The position numbers were made by a program, and so were the translations under genes. Below, one piece after another: positions 1 to 9,100 of a stretch of 14,709 nt of DNA. The notes below the pieces were generated by a model, which ran no database searches, was not told the origin of the DNA, and saw only the letters and a list, made by a program, of their open reading frames with translations. This DNA comes from an uncultured Bacteroidota bacterium (lineage in GTDB: Bacteria; Bacteroidota; Bacteroidia; Chitinophagales; Saprospiraceae), in assembly GCA_937876435.1 (NCBI GenBank), contig CALEIL010000400.1, positions 1-14,709 on the forward strand, given 5' to 3'. Within the stretch, counting starts at the first letter, position 1. Every line of letters starts with the position of its first letter.

Positions 1-191
1 AATCCCCGCTAAGTTTTATCCTTCCGAACATCGGATTGCGAATTTGCACAGGTCTTTTGTCGAGTCATACGCGTTTAGAAAAATTTAAAACGTTTCTTTT
101 TTTTCGATAAAATATAAACAGGATGGCTAAACTATCGTTCACAATTTCAGTTGTAAATAGATACCTTGTTCAAATAAAAAGATCTAATCAC

Positions 192-1142
192 ATGCAATCC
201 ATCAAATTTAAGAACGGAGATGAAATGCCCATTCTGGGATTGGGAACGTGGAAATCGAGAGAGGGAGAAGTGTACCGTGCTGTTCAGGAAGCCATCCGGG
301 TGGGGTATCGACATATCGACTGTGCCTTCAACTATGGGAATGAGAAAGAAATAGGGCAGGCCATAGCCGATATGATATCTGCCGGAGAGATTCGTCGTGA
401 AGAACTGTGGATTACCTCCAAATTGTGGAATGATTCACACCGGCGCGAACACGTTTTACCTGCCATACAGGGAGCATTAGCAGATTTACAATTGGAGTAT
501 TTGGATTTGTATCTAATCCATTGGCCGGTGGCTATAAAGCATGGTGTGGGATTCCCCAAATCTGCCAGTGAATTTGTATCTCTGGAAGAGGTGCCTTTAA
601 TAGAGACGTGGGAAGCTATGATTGACCTCCATGGGCAGGGCCTGGCGCGGCACATCGGTGTTTCCAATTTTAACGTACCAAAAATCAAACACCTGACTAC
701 TGAATCCGGGTTCCAACCGGAAATGATCCAGGTGGAAATGCATCCCTATTTGACGCAGACCGAATTGGTAGATTATGCCCGGTCGGCCGGCATAGGCCTC
801 ACCGCTTATTCCCCTCTGGGGAGCAACGATCGTCCGGAAAGAATCCGGGGCAACCGGCCCGTGTTGTTGGAGAATGAAGTAGTAGTGGCTATCGCAAAAG
901 CACACGACGTGACACCAGCCCAGGTGCTGATTGCCTTTCTCAACCACAGAGGCGTAGCTGCAATCCCCAAATCGGCCAACAAAGAAAGGATCAGGCAAAA
1001 TCTGGAATCAACCAAAGTTTCCCTTAGCGAGTCGGATATGAAACAATTGCTGGATCTCAACCAAAATTTAAGGTACATCGATGGTTCGACCTGGACCGTT
1101 CCGGGCAGCCCAAATACCCTGGAATCCTTGTGGGAAAAATGA
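192..1142 (+). CDS. Aldo/keto reductase, 316 aa
   Basis: A cytoplasmic NAD(P)H-dependent reductase of aldehydes or ketones, built as a single TIM barrel. With the start at 192 the catalytic tetrad falls at Asp43 (RHIDCAFNYG), Tyr48, Lys77 (WITSKLWN) and His110 (YLIHWP). These are the same residue numbers as in human aldose reductase, which strongly favours this start over the in-frame ATG at 123; that one would add 23 residues not typical of the family. Later family signatures are visible: IGVSNFN for substrate and cofactor binding, and IPKSANKERIRQNL for the NADP phosphate pocket. The C-terminal WTVPG segment is also AKR-like. The MFS exporter follows 75 nt downstream on the same strand, so co-transcription is possible. 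The physiological substrate cannot be read from the sequence. Family assignment is very secure. Confidence 0.95.
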   Translation: MQSIKFKNGDEMPILGLGTWKSREGEVYRAVQEAIRVGYRHIDCAFNYGNEKEIGQAIADMISAGEIRREELWITSKLWNDSHRREHVLPAIQGALADLQLEYLDLYLIHWPVAIKHGVGFPKSASEFVSLEEVPLIETWEAMIDLHGQGLARHIGVSNFNVPKIKHLTTESGFQPEMIQVEMHPYLTQTELVDYARSAGIGLTAYSPLGSNDRPERIRGNRPVLLENEVVVAIAKAHDVTPAQVLIAFLNHRGVAAIPKSANKERIRQNLESTKVSLSESDMKQLLDLNQNLRYIDGSTWTVPGSPNTLESLWEK

Positions 1143-1217
1143 CCCGGTTGCCGGAAAGAAATGGCAAGAAATCAGAATTTGACACAGATGCCGTGATATC
1201 AATAAAAGGGGGGCGAT

Positions 1218-2492
1218 TTGTCGATATACGCCTCTCCGAAGAAAGAAACGGGTGAAGGGGAGAATGGATCTGCAAAAACTACGGCTTTGGAAAATAAACG
1301 AAACAGTACACTGGGATTGGTTCTTATCCTGGGATCCATGGCCGCCATTGGGCCCCTGAGCATCGATATGTACCTTCCTGCCTTCAATGACATTGCCCAG
1401 TCATTGGGGACGGACAAAAACAAGGTGGGATACACGTTGACCAGTTATTTTCTGGGAATCGGTGTGGGCCAATTGATGTTTGGTCCGTTATCGGACCGGT
1501 ATGGAAGGAAGAAACCCACCATTATTGGATTGATGGTATTTGCTCTTTCCGCCCTGGCGATTTTTTTCACCCCCGATATAGAGGCCTTTATTGGTATCCG
1601 GGTATTTATGGCGTTCGGCGGATGTATCGGCATGATCACGAGTAAAGCCATCGTGCGGGATATGTTTCCTCCCGAAGATACTGCCAGGATATTTTCCATA
1701 CTGATGTTGATCATGGGTATAGCCCCGATATTGGCCCCTACTTTGGGCGGATTTATGGTCACTCATTTCGGCTGGCGGTCCATCTTTTTATTTTTGACGG
1801 TGTATGCCGTCCTGATCACGTTCTCGGTGGGTTTTTTCCTGCGTGAAACCAAGGAGCCTGACCGGATGATTTCACTGAAACCCCCGGACGTGATCCGTGA
1901 TTATATCAAAATTTTTCGCAATCCCTGGTTTCTCAAATTCAGCCTGGCTGGTTCACTGGCCTACGCGGGCTTGTTTGCGTATATTAGCGGGGCGTCTTTT
2001 TTGTATATGGATCATCTCGGATTTAGCCAGCAACAGTTTGGCTGGACATTTGGGATCAATGCAGGAGGTTATATCCTTGGTGCCCAGTTCAACCGTTTTT
2101 TTCTGGATAAATGGTCCAGCATCCTCGTCAGCCGTCGTACCATATTTATCCAAACGATTTTTGCAGCCATCATGGTCATCGGGTATTTTATACCCTCCCT
2201 GTTTTGGTATATGACGATAGGCGGGATATGGTTTTACCTGTTCTGCCTGGGTCTTATCACTCCCAATACCACCGCTCAGGCACTGGCGCCATTCCAGCGA
2301 CTGGCGGGATCGGCCTCTGCGCTGATTGGTGCTTTGCAAATGCTGACAGGTGCCCTGATCTCGGCCATCGTCAGTATGGTCATAGGGCAGTCGAGCCTAC
2401 CTATGCTGATCGTGATGTTGGTATGTTCTTTGGCAGGCACCATTTTATTGTCTGTGAAGGTAGATAAGAGCAGGATGAATCAAGTGGTGTGA
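1218..2492 (+). CDS. Bcr/CflA-family MFS multidrug exporter (TTG start), 424 aa
   Basis: An inner-membrane proton-coupled drug exporter of the 12-helix MFS type. The first helix carries the Bcr/CflA hallmark PLSIDMYLPAF (about residues 46-56), and the loop after helix 2 carries MFS motif A, GPLSDRYGRKKP (residues 89-100). Hydrophobic segments continue to about residue 415, so the protein is full length. The first in-frame ATG is Met41, inside helix 1, so translation must begin upstream. An in-frame TAA at 1203-1205 leaves TTG at 1218 as the most likely start, just after a purine-rich aaaaggggggc; TTG at codon 24 is an alternative. The charged, roughly 30-residue N-terminal tail this gives is longer than usual for the family. 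Family members export chloramphenicol, bicyclomycin, sulfonamides or other small molecules. The substrate here is unknown. Confidence 0.92.
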   Translation: MSIYASPKKETGEGENGSAKTTALENKRNSTLGLVLILGSMAAIGPLSIDMYLPAFNDIAQSLGTDKNKVGYTLTSYFLGIGVGQLMFGPLSDRYGRKKPTIIGLMVFALSALAIFFTPDIEAFIGIRVFMAFGGCIGMITSKAIVRDMFPPEDTARIFSILMLIMGIAPILAPTLGGFMVTHFGWRSIFLFLTVYAVLITFSVGFFLRETKEPDRMISLKPPDVIRDYIKIFRNPWFLKFSLAGSLAYAGLFAYISGASFLYMDHLGFSQQQFGWTFGINAGGYILGAQFNRFFLDKWSSILVSRRTIFIQTIFAAIMVIGYFIPSLFWYMTIGGIWFYLFCLGLITPNTTAQALAPFQRLAGSASALIGALQMLTGALISAIVSMVIGQSSLPMLIVMLVCSLAGTILLSVKVDKSRMNQVV

Positions 2493-2608
2493 AAATCAAT
2501 TAAAAAACGTAGCAGTTGACAATGAGCAGGGTTGGCAGACGGCACCGTGAGAAAATGGGATGACCGAGCCAGGTTTTACAATATAATATGTAGTAAGTTC
2601 CAGGTGTA

Positions 2609-3952
2609 CTAATCAACAAGAGTCAATACCGACGCTTTCCCGGATATCCTGAAAAATCGAGTCGTCATCAAAATCGCTGACACAGAAAGTCCTATGACCA
2701 GACCAGTCCACATCCCCTGCGCTTCCCAGGATCGGTGAAAAGCCAGGAAATACCCCAAAGGAATACCTATCACCCAGTAGGCGATAAATACGAAAATCGT
2801 AGGTATCCGGACGTCGTACAATCCCCGCAACAATCCCACGCTGATGGCCTGGATGGCATCAGAAATCTGGAAAATACCCGCAAATATAAGCAGGATGGCC
2901 GCGTATTCGATCACCGCTTTTTCATCATTGAAAATATAAGGCAGGGTCGTGTTGGTAAGGGTGAAGAATACGGCGCAACATATTCCATAGATCAGTCCCA
3001 TCACGATCGTCCTTTTTCCTATGGCCCGGGCACCAGACAGGTCTTTGCGCCCGAGGTAATTGCCCACCAGAATGGACCCGGCCGCCGACAGCCCCATCGA
3101 TACCATAAAGGTCAACAAGGCAATGCTGATCGCAATCTGATGTGCAGCCAGTTGAATAGCCCCAAACCAGCCTACGATAATTCCTGACACAGCAAATGCT
3201 CCGGATTCCATAGAATATTGCAGGCTGGATGGAATCCCTATTTTCAGCAGGCGTTGGAGAGTACGTTTTTTGAGTTTGAACGAATCTGAGATATTTTCCC
3301 GGTATGGAGCGTATTTTTGGGATTTTAGAATAATCCAAAGCAATGCAATAAAAATAATCATTCTGGTCACCAGGGTTCCGATTCCTGCGCCGGCCAATTC
3401 ATACCGGGGGAATCCAAATTTTCCGAAAATAAAGATATAGTTCATAAAGGCGTTGAGTGGAATCGATGCCAGAGACAGGTACATCGCCGTCCGCGTAAAT
3501 TCCAGGCCGTCGGTAAATTGCTTAAGGGCCAAAAACATGAGCATGGGTACGGTGGACCAGCCCATGATGATCAGATAATTACGTGAAACCTCAGCGACCG
3601 CAATATCCTGACGGAGACGGTATACGATATCAGCACCGAGATGGATGCCGACGCCGATGATGATGGCAAATAAAGTACACATCAGGAAGCCATTGAAGGC
3701 AATGTGAAGGCTGCGGGATTTTTCATTATTTCCGTTGGCAGTGGCCACCAATGGGGATATCGCGTAGGACAAACCCAGCCCCAGTACAAACGGAACGGAC
3801 AGGATGTTGTTGACCAGGGCAGACCCTGCCAGGAGGGTGGAATTGATAGAACCTACCATGGCACTGTCGATGATGCCCAGGATGATCTGGGTCATATTTC
3901 CCAGGATAATGGGTATCGAAACAGAGATGATGCGACGGTTCAGACCACTCAT
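2609..3952 (-). CDS. MATE-family (NorM-like) efflux transporter, 447 aa
   Basis: A multidrug and toxin extrusion antiporter of the inner membrane, expected to exchange cationic compounds for Na+ or H+. The protein is almost entirely hydrophobic, with about 12 helices in two six-helix halves and the usual length for the family (about 450 residues). The N-terminal segment SIPIILGNMTQIILGIIDSAMVG matches the conserved MATE opening: a proline in helix 1, then an Asp followed by MVG. The second half repeats this pattern around IGIPSSLQYSMESGAFAVSG. The start ATG lies about 28 nt downstream of a plausible -7 promoter box. The gene runs tail to tail with the MFS exporter, leaving 116 nt between the two stop codons. 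The specific substrate and coupling ion cannot be inferred. Confidence 0.93.
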   Translation of the reverse strand: MSGLNRRIISVSIPIILGNMTQIILGIIDSAMVGSINSTLLAGSALVNNILSVPFVLGLGLSYAISPLVATANGNNEKSRSLHIAFNGFLMCTLFAIIIGVGIHLGADIVYRLRQDIAVAEVSRNYLIIMGWSTVPMLMFLALKQFTDGLEFTRTAMYLSLASIPLNAFMNYIFIFGKFGFPRYELAGAGIGTLVTRMIIFIALLWIILKSQKYAPYRENISDSFKLKKRTLQRLLKIGIPSSLQYSMESGAFAVSGIIVGWFGAIQLAAHQIAISIALLTFMVSMGLSAAGSILVGNYLGRKDLSGARAIGKRTIVMGLIYGICCAVFFTLTNTTLPYIFNDEKAVIEYAAILLIFAGIFQISDAIQAISVGLLRGLYDVRIPTIFVFIAYWVIGIPLGYFLAFHRSWEAQGMWTGLVIGLSVSAILMTTRFFRISGKASVLTLVD

Positions 3953-3979
3953 AATTCAGTATTGCATTGAATCAGACCG

Positions 3980-3987
3980 CAAAGATG
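3980..3987 (-). promoter_or_regulatory. Possible Bacteroidota -7 promoter box for the MATE gene
   Basis: Read on the minus strand this is CATCTTTG, seven of eight positions of the TAnnTTTG -7 element used by the Bacteroidota primary sigma factor. It sits 28 nt before the MATE ATG, which would give a leader of about 20 nt. No clear TTTG -33 element is visible upstream, so the call rests on the -7 match and spacing alone. Confidence 0.4.
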
Positions 3988-4147
3988 AGCATTAAATAGA
4001 TTTAAATTGTTTATTATTCTGGTAAATTGGGGATTGAGAGGAAGAGTGATATACTTCCCAGGTCAAAAATGGAGACCAGAATCGGACGTCATAGACGAAG
4101 CGACCAATCAGAAACGTTCCACTATTGCGGTCAAATTCGGTAATCAA

Positions 4148-4609
4148 ATGCTTAGAATCCCTTTCATGTTGACATTCGCGGTTCTGGTTTTGTGGAATCA
4201 TGCCCTTTCTAACCGATTGCCCGATGGGATAGTGGATAAAGTTGCTTCGGATTCGATCATCCTGTACCCCGGATTTTTTCTGTGGAACGAACAAACTGTA
4301 TTGATCGCTGAAGGTGACCTGGGAAGTGAAATTATCCGGTATCAGGAAATAGTGGATCATTCCAATACGGATTTTGGTGATCTACCAGAATCGGTCATCC
4401 GCCTGGTGGTTGACCCGGTTCTTTCAGGGGCCCGCGCCTTCGTCATCGAAGTAAGTCAGGATACGATTGTGGTATCGGTGCGTTCCGCGGACCGGATTGA
4501 AACCGCATTGCGATACCTCCTCAGATTAAAAAGGGAGGCAGAAAAATCCTCTCCTGATTATGGCCTGATCTTTATAAGATGTGGGCTGTATCGCCTTGAT
4601 AACTTTTAA
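4148..4609 (+). CDS. Orphan secreted protein resembling a GH20b (beta-hexosaminidase N-terminal) domain, 153 aa
   Basis: A small predicted secreted or membrane-anchored protein. The reading frame is open from 4007, but ATG 4148 is preferred because it begins a signal-peptide-like segment, MLRIPFMLTFAVLVLW, ending near NHALS. The remainder has the beta-alpha pattern of the non-catalytic GH20b domain that precedes hexosaminidase barrels. It has a Pro-containing strand near the start (IILYPGFFLW), then IRLVVDP, then FVIEVSQDTIVVSVRSADR followed by IETALRYLLRL; the last part parallels the family's 'Y.l.v....i.i.a....g...a..tL.ql' pattern. The end, IRCGLYRLDNF, faintly recalls the RGlmLDvsRhF start of the GH20 catalytic barrel, but the frame stops there. 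It could be a truncated GH20 gene or a true single-domain protein. It lies 185 nt upstream of the oxidoreductase on the same strand. The match is by eye and not certain. Confidence 0.55.
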   Translation: MLRIPFMLTFAVLVLWNHALSNRLPDGIVDKVASDSIILYPGFFLWNEQTVLIAEGDLGSEIIRYQEIVDHSNTDFGDLPESVIRLVVDPVLSGARAFVIEVSQDTIVVSVRSADRIETALRYLLRLKREAEKSSPDYGLIFIRCGLYRLDNF

Positions 4610-4794
4610 AGTTGTATTAAATGCCCCTACCATGTAATACTATATTATTTCCAGATGAATTATTATTTTATATTGAGCATCCTTAACATAGCGGGTTTCC
4701 TGCAGGTCTGGAAAATAATGGCTATTCGGATAATATCCGGACAGGAGTTTTCCGTTTTTAACATTTTAAATTATTACGTTCAATAGCATACAAG

Positions 4795-6054
4795 ATGAAA
4801 AAAGAGAATCGAAGAAGTTTTATCAAAAACACCAGCGTCGCTGCAGTCGCCCTGGCCATTGTTCCGCGTCATGTATTGGGAGGTCCGCATTTTGTAGCTC
4901 CATCGGATCAGCTCACCAAAGGAATCATCGGTACCGGAGTGATGGGGCGTGGACACCTCAACTATGAAGGGCGAACCATTGCGATCTGCGATGTGGATAC
5001 CAATCACCTCGATCAGGCAAAACGAGCAGCAGGAAGTGGTGTAAGAACTTATTCGGATTTTCGGGAATTTCTTCAAAATAAAGACATCGATGTGGTTCAT
5101 ATCGCCACGCCACCCCACTGGCACGGGATTATGGCGGTAGAAGCAGCCAGGGCAGGAAAAGATATTTGGTGTGAAAAACCCATGACGCGAACCATTGGCG
5201 AAGGTCTGGCCGTCATCGATGCGGTGCAACGGCATGACCGGATGTTTCGGTTGAATACCTGGTTCCGGTTTACGTCCAACTTTTACGGCATGGGAGTGCC
5301 CGTCAAACCAATCAAAAAACTCGTCGAAAACAGGGCCCTGGGTTGGCCGCTGAAGGCGACCATCAGTGGAACTACTGGTTTCAACTGGAAATTTTACTGG
5401 AGCGGTAAGACCAACCTGGAGCCGCAATCGGTGCCGGATGTACTCGACTATGAAATGTGGCTGGGACCTGCTCCATTCAAACCCTACAATGAGGAACGTG
5501 TGCACGCCAACTTCAGAGGGTACTGGGATTATGACGGGGGAGGTCTGGGAGATATGGGCCAGCATTATATGGATCCAGTCCAGTACCTGCTCGAAAAAGA
5601 TAATACCAGTCCGATCAGCGTGGAAATCGACGCTCCTCAGCAACACCCGGAAGCTGTGGGAACCTGGCGTCGGATTACCTACACCTACGATGATGGATGT
5701 CAAATCATACTCGACGGTGAAAACAAAGACAAAGACGCCAAATTCCTGGAGGGACCCGATGGTTGGTTGAACAAAGGCATGTCATCTTCGCTGACCGATG
5801 TGCTGGGTCTGATCGACAGCCTGCCCGATCCGGCTCCGCAGATTCAAAGTTTTCATGAATCCGTACGGACCCGTCAGAAATTCCCGCTTCATGAATTGAA
5901 CGGACACAGGAGTTGTAATCTGATCAATATGGGAAAAATAGCTCTTCGTCTGGGTCGGAATCTGAAATTTGATCCCGTCAAACAGGAGTTTATCAACGAT
6001 CCGGGAGCTAATGCATTGATCCACCAACCGATGCGGGGACACTGGAATATTTAA
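4795..6054 (+). CDS. Tat-exported Gfo/Idh/MocA-family oxidoreductase, 419 aa
   Basis: An NAD(P)-dependent sugar or glycoside oxidoreductase that is probably exported folded with its cofactor. The N-terminus has a twin-arginine signal (NRRSFIKN, residues 5-12, then a hydrophobic stretch to about residue 23). The Rossmann fold follows, with IIGTGVMGRGH (44-54) and the acidic strand end ICDVD (64-68). Next come ATPPHWHG (104-111) and the family's CEKPMTRT with Lys128. The C-terminal domain has GGGLGDMGQHYMD (248-260), whose Asp253 and His257 match the usual catalytic Asp-x-x-x-His of the family. The HEAT/DUF1080 gene begins 67 nt downstream, so the two are probably co-transcribed. In Bacteroides, Gfo/Idh enzymes paired with DUF1080 proteins oxidise and reduce C3 of glycosides so that the glycosidic bond can be eliminated. 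A similar role is inferred here; the substrate is unknown. Confidence 0.9.
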   Translation: MKKENRRSFIKNTSVAAVALAIVPRHVLGGPHFVAPSDQLTKGIIGTGVMGRGHLNYEGRTIAICDVDTNHLDQAKRAAGSGVRTYSDFREFLQNKDIDVVHIATPPHWHGIMAVEAARAGKDIWCEKPMTRTIGEGLAVIDAVQRHDRMFRLNTWFRFTSNFYGMGVPVKPIKKLVENRALGWPLKATISGTTGFNWKFYWSGKTNLEPQSVPDVLDYEMWLGPAPFKPYNEERVHANFRGYWDYDGGGLGDMGQHYMDPVQYLLEKDNTSPISVEIDAPQQHPEAVGTWRRITYTYDDGCQIILDGENKDKDAKFLEGPDGWLNKGMSSSLTDVLGLIDSLPDPAPQIQSFHESVRTRQKFPLHELNGHRSCNLINMGKIALRLGRNLKFDPVKQEFINDPGANALIHQPMRGHWNI

Positions 6055-6121
6055 AATATTTCAGGAGTACAAACCATCGTTTCGATCTGAAATTCGACTT
6101 CAACATTCACAATACATCAAT

Positions 6122-9100
6122 ATGAAAATCACTTATATCTTAGTATTAATACTGTCTTTGTTCTTCTCCCACACGGGTATGGCCCAGGACTCGAGAACCT
6201 TCGAGACCAAAGTGGCGGATGCACTCAATATTCTTCCCGCAAACAACCACCAAACGCTGACCAATACGATTCAGTCGCTGGTCAATCTGGGCCCCGGAGT
6301 AGTCGATGAACTGGTCCGGTTGTATGAGGTAAGCGAAGCAGATCAGCGCGTCAAGATGGACTATGCTTTTTCCGGCATGGGTAAATTTTTGTCATCTGCG
6401 AGTGAAAGCGTTCAAACCCAATTTGCTCAAAGTTTTGTGACCCATATCCAGGAAAATAAAAATTCTGAATTAGCAGATGTATTATTGGAAGAACTTGCTT
6501 TGTTTTTACCAGACGCTCAGGTGAGTATATTGCAGCCTTTACTGCAGGAAAGAGTACTCCAAATGCGGGTGCTGGACATCCTGGAAATGAGACCGGGGCA
6601 GGAAAGTGGAAATATTGTCTGGTCGGCTATGAATAAGGCGGACAACAGATCCCGGTTTAAAATATTCAAAATCCTGTCTGATCCACGCTTTGGAAAGCAA
6701 GATCAGGTTTTGAATCCCGGGATGGCTGACAGCAGGGGAGAACTCGGACAACTGATCATGGATGGGATGGCTGCGAGCGGGGATCTTCAGTACCTGGATT
6801 TTTTTGAAGAGCAGGTGATCAATGATCCCGATCCCATTACCATCGATGCGATAATCAAATATGGTAACGCGCTGGCTTCCACAGATCATAAGACGGAGGC
6901 GGTTGCTTATTTTAAAAAAATTCTGAAGGAGGAAAACGAAACGCTCAAAGCCCTGGCTATTCATGAATTTGGTCGGATGGCACCGGATCAGGTCGGAGAA
7001 GAATTGAAAGCCGCGCTGACTTCCGGCGTAGAGGAGGTCGCTGTCGCAGCGGTACACGTATTGCCATACCTGGCCCCTTCCCAGTACGGTGCGCTGACCG
7101 CATCTATCCAACAGGCTCCGGCTGTAGCACAGGCCGATGCGATCCGAATACTGACGAGGAAAGGCTGGGCTGGTAGTGACGCATTGGTGCAGACGGGTAT
7201 GAAAAGTTCTGATAGTCTGGTATCGGCTCAGGCCGTCATTGGATTGGCCGAGATCAGGGGAACCGAAGCTCAGTCGGAGGTGATAGCTTTTTTGAAGTCG
7301 GCCACAGCAGCCTCTGTCATCGAAGCGGCCATTACTGCGCTTCAGATGAGTACGGACAAAAACAACATCGGCCAGGTAGTAAGTTTGCTATCCGGATCCG
7401 GAGATAAAGTAAAAGCTGCGCTGATCCCACTGATCGCTGACAGGGGAAATGAACGTTTTTTTGATCAGATACTGGGCCTGGCTTCCAGTGCCGATGGAAT
7501 GGTACAAAAACAAGCCATCGCCGCGCTGCCCAAACTGGGCAAATCACAGAACATCAATCCGGTTCTGGATTTGTTGAAGTCAGTTTCGGATGATCAGGTA
7601 CCCCAGGTGCAGTCCTCTCTGGTCACAATGATGGACGCCAGCGAATCCCGGGGATGGGAGCCAAATTTACTCGCTTCTCTGGAAGGGGGACAAAAAGGCA
7701 GGTTTATTCCTCTGATCGGACATTTGTCCGGCGACAAACCCAGAGAACTGGCACAGACCATTCTCGAGGGAGATGATGATTCCACCTCCAATCAATTGCT
7801 GACCACGGCTGGCGAGCGGGCCGATGAATCGATGATCGATATCGTGTTGCCCTTGATGTCCAAGGAATCCACTGCTTCCAATGCATTTAAAACAGCCCTG
7901 GGGATCATCGATAGGGCTGAGTGGTCAGATATCCGGAAAGTCTTGTACCTGCAGAAAGTATATGATCAAAGTAGATATCCGCACAACAAAGCGGAGGTGG
8001 TAGAGAATATAGGTAAGTACCGAAATATGTTTTCTCTGCTGACGGTAAGTGATTATCTGGTAAAAAACAGCGGCAGCATCCAAAACGCTGCGGCGATGGC
8101 CATCATGAATATCGTAATGCCCGGACCTCAAAACAATGATGGAATGACCGATTCATTGGCTCTTAATTTTCTGAGCCAGGCCAGAGAAGTGGTCAAAGGT
8201 CCCGATTCAGAATATTTCAAGGAAAACATTTCGACTTATATCGAATCGGTTCCATCGGATGCACCGACGGGTTTTGTTTCGATGTTTGATGGGGAAACCC
8301 TCAATGGGTGGCACGGATTTGTAGCGAACCCTATCCAATTAAAGAGAATGTCTGAAGCTGAAAAAGCTGAAAAGCTGGCCGCTTCCAATCAGCGTATGCT
8401 CAACCATTGGTGGGTGGAAGATGGCATGATCCATTTCAAAGGCGACGGACAGAATCTGGTTTCAGACCGGGATTATAAAAATTTCGTAATGCTGGTCGAC
8501 TGGCGAATCGGAGATAAGGGAGACAGCGGTATTTATTTGCGGGGTACTCCACAGGTCCAGATCTGGGATATTTCCAGGGTAGATGTCGGTGCACAGGTGG
8601 GATCCGGAGGATTGTACAACAACCAAAATCATCCAAAAGACCCTACTAAGGTGGCAGATATGGCCATCGGAGACTGGAATCATATGAAGATCGTCATGGT
8701 CAATGAAAAGGTGTCGGTCTGGTTGAACGGGGACCTGGTCGTGGATGACGTCGTCATGGAAAACTATTGGGATCGGTCGATTCCGATTTTCCCGGAAGGT
8801 CCCATCGAATTGCAGGCACACGGAACCGACATTGCTTTCAGGAATTTGTACATTCAGGAAATTCCTTCCGCTGAGGATTTGCTGACCGCAGAAGAAAAGA
8901 AAGAAGGATTTGTGCCATTGTTCAATGGCTTTAATCTCGATGGCTGGACGGGTAATAAGACCCAGTATCAGGCGAAGAATGGAGTCATTCTGGTAGATCC
9001 TTCCGCCAGTGGTAGATCGGGCAATCTTTACACCGAAAAGGAATACGATGATTTCAATTTCAGATTTGAATTCCAATTGACACCAGGCGCCAATAATGGC

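Noticed and set aside
123..191. An upstream in-frame start extending the aldo/keto reductase by 23 residues
   Set aside because: The extension has no family counterpart, and the catalytic residues take canonical numbers only with the start at 192.
2493..2608. A bidirectional terminator between the convergent MFS and MATE genes
   Set aside because: No stem longer than a few base pairs with a T-run could be found by eye.
3992..4360. A 122-codon minus-strand open frame opposite the GH20b-like gene
   Set aside because: Its translation is rich in Ser, His, Gln and Arg with no domain-like pattern, while the plus-strand frame has a signal peptide and a regular strand-helix pattern.
4780..5703. A 307-codon minus-strand open frame opposite the Gfo/Idh gene
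   Set aside because: It lies within a clearly coding plus-strand gene with all family motifs, and its own product resembles nothing.
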